Assembly: GCA_036166735.1 (NCBI GenBank)
Contig: JAYZHG010000061.1
Location: 1 to 8,557, forward strand
DNA from: JAPYTU01 sp036166735
GTDB lineage: Bacteria; Bacteroidota; Bacteroidia; Cytophagales; MED-G16
Length of the DNA stretch: 8,557 bases
Direction: 5' to 3'
Of this stretch, positions 5,605-8,557 are shown one piece after another; position 1 is the stretch's first letter; every line of letters starts with the position of its first letter. The position numbers were made by a program, and so were the translations under genes. The notes under the pieces are model-generated. The model was not told where the DNA came from. It was given only the letters and a program-made list of their open reading frames with translations, and did no database searches.

Positions 5605-8557
5605 ATGAAAAAAACATTCTTTATATACTTAATATTATTTTTTTATTTTAATAGTGAATTATTTTCTCAAAGAGGTAATTCAAATAAGAAACAACTTTCT
5701 TATAATGAAAATCTATATAATTCTATTGATTATAGATTAATTGGTCCATTTAGAGGTGGAAGGGCAGGAACTGTTTCTGGTGTAGTTGGTGATGATAATA
5801 CTTACTATATGGGAACTGCTGGTGGTGGTGTTTGGAAAACAACTGATGCTGGTAATACTTGGAAATCTATTAGTGATGGATATTTTGGAGGATCTATAGG
5901 ATCAATAGCAGTATCAGAATCTAATCCTAATATTATATATGTTGGTGAAGGAGAACAAACGTTAAGAGGTAATGTCTCTTCTGGTAGGGGTGCTTGGAAA
6001 AGTATGGATGCGGGAGAAACTTGGGAATTTATTGGTTTACCTAATTCTGAACACGTTTCTAGAATAAGAATTCATCCATCTAATCCTGATGTTTTATATG
6101 TTGGTGTTATTGGAAATTTATGGAAACCTAATAAAGAAAGAGGTTTATATAAATCTATTGATGGTGGAAAAAATTGGAAAAAAATATTATTTGTATCAGA
6201 TAAAGCTGGAGTTGGAGATGTAATTATTGATCCTAATAATTCTAGGATAATTTATGCTTCCACTTGGCAAATGAAAAGGAATGGATATAGGATGGATAGT
6301 GGAGGTCCTGATAGTAAAATTTTTAGAAGTTTTGATGAGGGAAGCACATGGGAAGATATTTCAACTTTTAAGGGTTTACCTAATTTTCCATGGGGTATTG
6401 TTGGATTAGCAATATCTCCATTAAATTCTAAAAGAATTTGGGCTATGATAGAAGCAAAAAATGGTGGCTTATTTAGATCAGATGATGGAGGAAATAATTG
6501 GTCTAAAATTAATTCTAACAGATCTTTAAGGCAAAGAGCATGGTATTACACTAGAATTTATGCGGATACTGAAAATGAGGATAAAATATATGTCTTAAAT
6601 GTAAGTTATGGTGTTTCTTCTGATGGAGGTAAAACATTTAAATTAAAAAATGCACCTCATGGAGATCATCATGATTTATGGATAGATCCACATAATAATA
6701 TGAGAATGATTATTGCAGATGATGGTGGAGCACAAATTTCAAATGATGGAGGAAATAATTGGTCGACATACTATAACCAACCAACAGCTCAATTTTATAG
6801 AGTAACTACTGACAATTCATTTCCATATAGAATATATGGAGCACAGCAAGATAATAGTACTATAAGAATAAAAAGTAGATCAACAAGTAGTTCAATATCA
6901 GATAAAGATTGGGAATCAACAGCAGGTGGTGAAAGTGCTCATTTAGCTCCAGATCCTTTGAATAATGACATAGTTTATGGAGGTACGTATAAGGGTTATA
7001 TGATGAGAATGGATCACTCAACTAATCAAATAAGATCTGTTAATATTTGGCCTGATAATCCAGCTGGTTCTGGTGCTGAAGTTATGAAATATAGATTTAA
7101 TTGGAATTTCCCTGTAATGTTTAGTCCTAATAATCCAAATAAATTATATGCTGGTTCAAATTATTTACATGTAACGACCAATGAAGGTCAAACATGGAAT
7201 ACGATATCTGGTGATTTAACTAGAAATTTACCAAAAACCATTGAGTCTTCAGGGGGATTAATAACTCAGGATAATACTGGAGCAGAGTTTTATGCAAATA
7301 TTTTTTCTATAGCTGAATCTGAAATTGAAAATAATGTCATATGGGTAGGTAGTGATGATGGATTAATACATGTATCTAAAGATGGTGGTCAAACATGGGA
7401 AAATGTTACGCCACCTGAAACTATGTCTCCTACATTAAATATGATTAATTCAATAGATATAAGTTTATTTAAAAAAGGGAAAGCTTATGTTGCTGCAACT
7501 TCTTATAAATTTGGAGATTATAACCCATATTTATATAAAACAGAAGATTATGGAAAGAATTGGACATTAATAACTAATGGAATAAAATCTAATGATTATA
7601 CAAGAGTTATAAGGTCAGATAAAAAAAGAGAGGGTTTATTATATTCTGGTACAGAATGGGGTATGTATATTTCATTTGATGATGGAAATAGTTGGAAACC
7701 TTTTCAGCTAAACTTACCAATTACATCTATTAGGGATTTAAAAATTAAAGACAATGATTTAATTGTTGCAACTCATGGTAGAAGTTTTTGGGTTATTGAT
7801 GATTTAACACCATTACATCAATTAAATGATGATATTTTATTAAGTGAATCATATCTATATAAACCAGATATTAGTTATAGAATGCAACAATCGGGAGGAT
7901 GGGGAAGACCTAATAATCTTTTAAACGGAGTTAATCATCCTAATGGAGTAATTATAAATTATACCTTAAAAGAATTTAGTGAGAATGATTATGTTAAGAT
8001 AGATATTATAGACAATAATAATAATTTAATAAGATCATTTACAAACAATAAAGAAAAATTACTTTCTTCATTAGAAAACCCAGTTTTAAGTAATACAAAT
8101 GATATAGAGTATGCTCTTTCTGGAAATAATATAAAATCTTTATCTCCTAAAAGTGGAGGAAATAAATTGATTTGGGATATGAGATATCCAGGATTTAAAT
8201 CATTTGATGGAATGATACTGTATTCTTCTCCAAATGTTGGACCTAAAGCTGTTCCGGGTACTTATAAAGTAAGGTTAACATATAATGAGAAAGTGATGTC
8301 ACAAGATTTTGAAATCTTAAAAGACCCAAGATTATCTAATACACAAAAGGATTATTTAGAACAATTTAATTTTTCAATTTCTGTTAGAGATCAAGTTTCA
8401 ATAGCAAATCAAACTATTATAGATATAAGAAAAATTAAGAAAGATTTAAAATATATCGTTGGTAAATCTTCTGATAAGAAGCAGTTATTATCATTAATTA
8501 ATGAATTTTCAGATAAATTATCAATTATTGAAAATAAAATTCATATGACAAAAAACC
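5605..8557 (+). CDS. Exported Asp-box (BNR/sortilin-like) beta-propeller protein, 3' end beyond window
   Basis: The open frame runs from the ATG at 5605 through the right edge: 984 complete codons and no stop. Residues 1-21 form a signal peptide (MKKTFFIYLILFFYFNSELFS, cleavage probably before Q22), so the protein enters the periplasm or leaves the cell. About eleven Asp-box turns of the type S-x-D-x-G-x-T-W follow, near residues 79, 133, 184, 242, 292, 338, 379, 525, 591, 646 and 689, which implies one or two beta-propellers between about 40 and 735. A conserved-looking HGDHHDLWIDP lies at 352-362 and HGRSFWVIDDLTPL at 724-737. Residues about 740-910 look like a beta-sandwich domain (LIWDMRYPG, VPGTYKVRL), then a helical segment starts. 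Such proteins are often labelled glycosyl hydrolase or VPS10/sortilin-like, but no proven catalytic site is visible, so I assign no enzyme activity. A type IX secretion tail cannot be checked here. Confidence 0.9.
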   Translation, partial: MKKTFFIYLILFFYFNSELFSQRGNSNKKQLSYNENLYNSIDYRLIGPFRGGRAGTVSGVVGDDNTYYMGTAGGGVWKTTDAGNTWKSISDGYFGGSIGSIAVSESNPNIIYVGEGEQTLRGNVSSGRGAWKSMDAGETWEFIGLPNSEHVSRIRIHPSNPDVLYVGVIGNLWKPNKERGLYKSIDGGKNWKKILFVSDKAGVGDVIIDPNNSRIIYASTWQMKRNGYRMDSGGPDSKIFRSFDEGSTWEDISTFKGLPNFPWGIVGLAISPLNSKRIWAMIEAKNGGLFRSDDGGNNWSKINSNRSLRQRAWYYTRIYADTENEDKIYVLNVSYGVSSDGGKTFKLKNAPHGDHHDLWIDPHNNMRMIIADDGGAQISNDGGNNWSTYYNQPTAQFYRVTTDNSFPYRIYGAQQDNSTIRIKSRSTSSSISDKDWESTAGGESAHLAPDPLNNDIVYGGTYKGYMMRMDHSTNQIRSVNIWPDNPAGSGAEVMKYRFNWNFPVMFSPNNPNKLYAGSNYLHVTTNEGQTWNTISGDLTRNLPKTIESSGGLITQDNTGAEFYANIFSIAESEIENNVIWVGSDDGLIHVSKDGGQTWENVTPPETMSPTLNMINSIDISLFKKGKAYVAATSYKFGDYNPYLYKTEDYGKNWTLITNGIKSNDYTRVIRSDKKREGLLYSGTEWGMYISFDDGNSWKPFQLNLPITSIRDLKIKDNDLIVATHGRSFWVIDDLTPLHQLNDDILLSESYLYKPDISYRMQQSGGWGRPNNLLNGVNHPNGVIINYTLKEFSENDYVKIDIIDNNNNLIRSFTNNKEKLLSSLENPVLSNTNDIEYALSGNNIKSLSPKSGGNKLIWDMRYPGFKSFDGMILYSSPNVGPKAVPGTYKVRLTYNEKVMSQDFEILKDPRLSNTQKDYLEQFNFSISVRDQVSIANQTIIDIRKIKKDLKYIVGKSSDKKQLLSLINEFSDKLSIIENKIHMTKN

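Noticed and set aside
5605..8557. Assignment of sialidase or glycosyl hydrolase activity from the Asp boxes
   Set aside because: Asp boxes are structural turns shared by many propellers; the sialidase arginine triad and other catalytic residues are not evident.

Overview
The window is AT-rich DNA, roughly three-quarters A+T by eye, with coding strands dominated by Lys, Asn and Ile. It most likely comes from a Bacteroidota bacterium, probably a streamlined, low-GC, Flavobacteriales-like lineage. Four things support this: (i) the gene order miaB, sigma-54 activator, lptE, small TPR protein, secG, groES, groEL, which I recall as typical of Bacteroidota; (ii) a perfect TAnnTTTG element before miaB, the -7 consensus of the Bacteroidota housekeeping sigma factor; (iii) no clear Shine-Dalgarno sequences; (iv) a Lys-rich insert in MiaB and a secreted Asp-box protein of a type common in that phylum. 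Species or genus cannot be read from the sequence.

Layout. Positions 1-5449 hold seven genes on the minus strand, transcribed from right to left: miaB, a receiver-less sigma-54 enhancer-binding protein (EBP), lptE, a TPR protein, secG, groES and groEL. GroEL runs off the left edge. From miaB to secG the genes are almost fused: 1-nt gap, 14-nt overlap, 0-nt gap, 3-nt gap. They are therefore very probably one transcript. A 106-bp gap separates secG from groES and appears to hold a separate control region. Positions 5450-5604 are a divergent intergenic region. From 5605 to the right edge the plus strand encodes a large exported Asp-box (BNR/sortilin-like) repeat protein, cut by the window end after 984 codons.

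Function. The cluster combines tRNA modification (MiaB), envelope biogenesis (LptE for LPS export, SecG for protein export) and protein folding (GroES/GroEL) with one dedicated transcription activator.

The most interesting signal is regulatory. The same inverted repeat, TGACA-N3-TGTC(A/C), appears in both intergenic regions of the minus-strand cluster and nowhere else that I could find in the window. Before miaB it lies between the -33 and -7 promoter elements, where a repressor would bind. Before groES it lies upstream of a good sigma-54-like promoter (TGGCAC at -24). Together with the EBP gene this suggests, as a hypothesis, an autoregulated sigma-54 stress circuit: the EBP represses its own operon and activates groESL. 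No CIRCE element is present. No mobile element, CRISPR array, tRNA or rRNA was seen.
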